Shown: positions 62,454 to 64,000 of the stretch, in pieces
Position numbering within the stretch: the stretch's first letter is position 1
How the letters are laid out: each line of letters begins with the position of its first letter
Source of the DNA: Mycolicibacterium aurum
GTDB taxonomy: Bacteria > Actinomycetota > Actinomycetes > Mycobacteriales > Mycobacteriaceae
Assembly: GCA_900078775.1 (NCBI GenBank)
Contig: LT549889.1
Coordinates: 1,488,001 to 1,552,000 of the forward strand
Direction: 5' to 3'
Length of the DNA: 64,000 bases
Program-made: the position numbers and the translations under genes
The notes under the pieces: model-generated
What the model saw: only the letters and a program-made list of their open reading frames with translations
Told to the model about the DNA's origin: nothing
The model's database searches: none

Positions 62454-62531
62454 CTCGTTGTCGGTTTACTTCCCGGCCGGGACCGGATCCGGTTGCGCGT
62501 CAGCCGGAGTCGTCGTCGAGCCGGTGAAGAA

Positions 62532-63818
62532 CTACAGCAGCACACCGAGCAACGCGCAACCGGCCATGGCGAAGAAGCAGACGATATAGCCGCTCGCCTC
62601 GGTCCAGCCGCCGCTCATCGAGATGAGCCGGCCCATGAACAGCGGGGCGATGCCGCCGCCGATGAACATGGCGGTGGTGATGATGCCGTTGGCGGTGGAG
62701 ATGGCGCCCTCCGGGGCGGCGTCCGAGGCGGCGGCGTAGTAGATCGGCCAGACCGCGTTCGCGACCACACCGAACACCAGCTGCACGACGACCACCAGCA
62801 GCGAGGAGGTCGCCACGTAGAACGCGGCCACGCTGAGCGCCATCCAGATACCGCAGATGATGATGGTCTTCTTGCGCCCGATGATGTCGGACAGGCTCGG
62901 CCAGAGGATCTGGCCCAGCACACCGGTCAGCGCGAACACCACACTGAGGCCGGCCGATTCGGCCAGCGACAGCCCGACGACGTTGTACAGGTAGGCCGGC
63001 AGGACCATGTTGATGCCCATGTAGACGATCTGGGTGAGCAGCGTGGTCAGTGCGGTCATCGAGATGGTGCGGTTGCGCAGGCAGGCCTTCACCAGGCCAC
63101 GGCCGCCGCCGGCCCGCAACGCCGGGTCGTCGCGGTCCGGCGGGGTCAGGCCCTGGGCGGTGATGTCGTCGTAGAGTTCGTCGATCTTCTGCGCGGTGGA
63201 GTACCTGCCCCAGAACAGCATCAGCGGGACGGCGACGATCAGACCGAGGAACAGCGCGTAGGACCAGTTCGCCGGGCCGAATGCGGCGATCACCGCGGCC
63301 GCGATCAGGCCGCTGAGCAGCGAGCCGATCGGATAACCGGTGTGGTGCGCGCCCAGGGCGAAGCCGCGGCGCTCCTTGGGCCACCACTCGGCGGTGTTGC
63401 TGACACCGACCGGTTCACCCCAGCCCGCGCCCAGGTTCACCCCGATGCGCAGCGCGACGAAGGCGATCAGGTTGGAGCTGACGGCCTTGAATCCGGAGAT
63501 GAACGACAGCGCGGTGTACCCGATGACCAGTGGCACCTGGAACCGGGCGCGCTTCCAGCCGCCCCCGTAGCGGTCGCTCATGCTGGAGCCCGGAATCGCC
63601 AGCACGGCAAGAGAGATCATGATCAGCGAGACGATGGCGCCCCAGGCGTCCGCGCTCAGGTCGAAGGTTTCCGAGATGGTCGGCCCGAGCCGCAGGATGA
63701 TCTCGCGGTCATAGGCGTTGAGCACCCAGATCAGCCAGCACACGCCCAGCGAGATCCAGGAGTACTTGTGGGTTTTGCGCAGCGAACCGCGCCGGGATTT
63801 CACCCGGGATGAAGACAT
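62532..63818 (-). CDS. MFS transporter, C-terminus probably cut by an in-frame TAG
   Basis: A 428-residue protein from ATG 63818 with AAGGAAA upstream. Twelve hydrophobic segments and the MFS loop signature SDRYGGGWKRARF (between TM2 and 3) and SDIIGRKKTIII (between TM8 and 9) are visible; the type resembles metabolite:proton symporters of the anion:cation symporter group, which take up organic and sugar acids. The stop TAG (62532-62534) falls at the end of the last helix (ALLGVLL). The same frame continues for 21 sense codons (FFTGSTTTPADAQPDPVPAGK) to TAA at 62466-62468. TAG is one base from TGG (Trp), so the longer form of 450 residues is probably ancestral. Loss of this tail may not abolish transport. 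Confidence 0.88.
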   Translation of the reverse strand: MSSSRVKSRRGSLRKTHKYSWISLGVCWLIWVLNAYDREIILRLGPTISETFDLSADAWGAIVSLIMISLAVLAIPGSSMSDRYGGGWKRARFQVPLVIGYTALSFISGFKAVSSNLIAFVALRIGVNLGAGWGEPVGVSNTAEWWPKERRGFALGAHHTGYPIGSLLSGLIAAAVIAAFGPANWSYALFLGLIVAVPLMLFWGRYSTAQKIDELYDDITAQGLTPPDRDDPALRAGGGRGLVKACLRNRTISMTALTTLLTQIVYMGINMVLPAYLYNVVGLSLAESAGLSVVFALTGVLGQILWPSLSDIIGRKKTIIICGIWMALSVAAFYVATSSLLVVVVQLVFGVVANAVWPIYYAAASDAAPEGAISTANGIITTAMFIGGGIAPLFMGRLISMSGGWTEASGYIVCFFAMAGCALLGVLL

Positions 63819-63845
63819 GATGTCGTTTTCCTTGTGGTCGAGGGG

Positions 63846-64000
63846 TTATGCGCCGAAGCGGAGTTCTGGGATGCCGCGCACGCCGAGGCCGCGGATGGCG
63901 AACAGCGAGCCGCGCAGTTGGCCGTCGCCGGGGAAGCGGGGCAGCGGCGGCTTGGCCATCGAGGTGACATAGAGGGTGTCGAGGTCCGGTCCGCCGAACA
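63846..64000 (-). CDS. SMP-30/gluconolactonase family protein, C-terminal fragment (cut by window edge)
   Basis: The last 50 residues before TAA (63846-63848) read FGGPDLDTLYVTSMA, PLPRFPGDGQLRGSLFAI and a short tail. FGGxDLxTLYVTS is the signature final blade of SMP-30/gluconolactonase beta-propellers, lactonases that open sugar lactones. The start is outside the window. It is 27 bases upstream of the MFS gene in the same direction, so the two probably form one operon and fit a sugar-acid path. Confidence 0.85.
   Translation of the reverse strand, partial: FGGPDLDTLYVTSMAKPPLPRFPGDGQLRGSLFAIRGLGVRGIPELRFGA

Noticed and set aside
1..64000. tRNA, rRNA, CRISPR array, insertion sequence, prophage or att sites
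   Set aside because: No CCA-ended cloverleaf, no regular spaced repeats, no transposase or integrase text was seen on either strand.

Overview
The window is high-GC actinobacterial DNA, most likely from a rapidly growing Mycobacterium (Mycolicibacterium). Supporting signs are many GTG starts, mycobacterial TANNNT -10 elements set 6-8 bases before start codons (leaderless genes), a perfect mycobacterial LexA box, an F420-type nitroreductase, and a gene order that follows, with insertions and in inverted orientation, the M. tuberculosis Rv2589-Rv2551c segment (gabT, yajC-secD-secF, apt, rel, hisS, aspS, alaS, ruvX, mltG, aroE).

Layout. 1-5 kb: the 3' part of a membrane diguanylate cyclase is missing at the left edge, followed by a MarR/hydrolase divergent pair and a gabT-aldehyde dehydrogenase operon. 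5-14.9 kb: yajC-secD-secF-oligopeptide-binding lipoprotein-apt-rel, then a small lipoprotein and an FAD monooxygenase. 14.9-19.8 kb: two tandem membrane-anchored cyclophilins, a glyoxalase-II-like hydrolase, hisS, a membrane protein and dtd. 19.8-24.6 kb: a complete urea ABC importer urtABCDE. 24.8-26.3 kb: a secreted MmpS-like protein and an SOS-box-controlled radical SAM protein. 26.3-32.4 kb: a PhyH-like oxygenase and a TetR-controlled lipid-type cluster (two acyl-CoA dehydrogenases, amidohydrolase, thioesterase). 32.4-37.7 kb: neutral zinc peptidase, carboxylesterase, SRPBCC protein, aspS, nitroreductase. 37.7-41 kb: two paralogous HxxxD acyltransferase-like genes flanking a truncated HxlR regulator. 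41-49 kb: a four-gene block of DUF2126/transglutaminase, circularly permuted ATP-grasp/alpha-E, second transglutaminase and zinc-ribbon metallopeptidase. 49-58.2 kb: DUF3097, rarA, yjbQ, alaS, ruvX, mltG, aroE and a mini prepilin peptidase. 58.2-64 kb: an accessory sugar-acid-type catabolic island (glycerate kinase, LacI regulator, SDR, BKACE, MFS transporter, SMP-30 lactonase).

Most of the window is housekeeping: protein export, the stringent response, aminoacylation and its quality control, and cell wall glycan processing. The parts most likely to hold undescribed biology are the amidoligase-like block at 41-49 kb, the LacI-governed island at the right end with two perfect inverted operator copies, and the TetR cluster with its repeated operator core. 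Two probable lesions were read from the sequence: a single-base frameshift in the tail of secF that makes it run about 350 bases into the next gene, and an in-frame TAG that cuts about 22 residues from the MFS transporter. No tRNA, rRNA, insertion sequence or CRISPR array was seen, and there is no gene-free gap above 300 bases.
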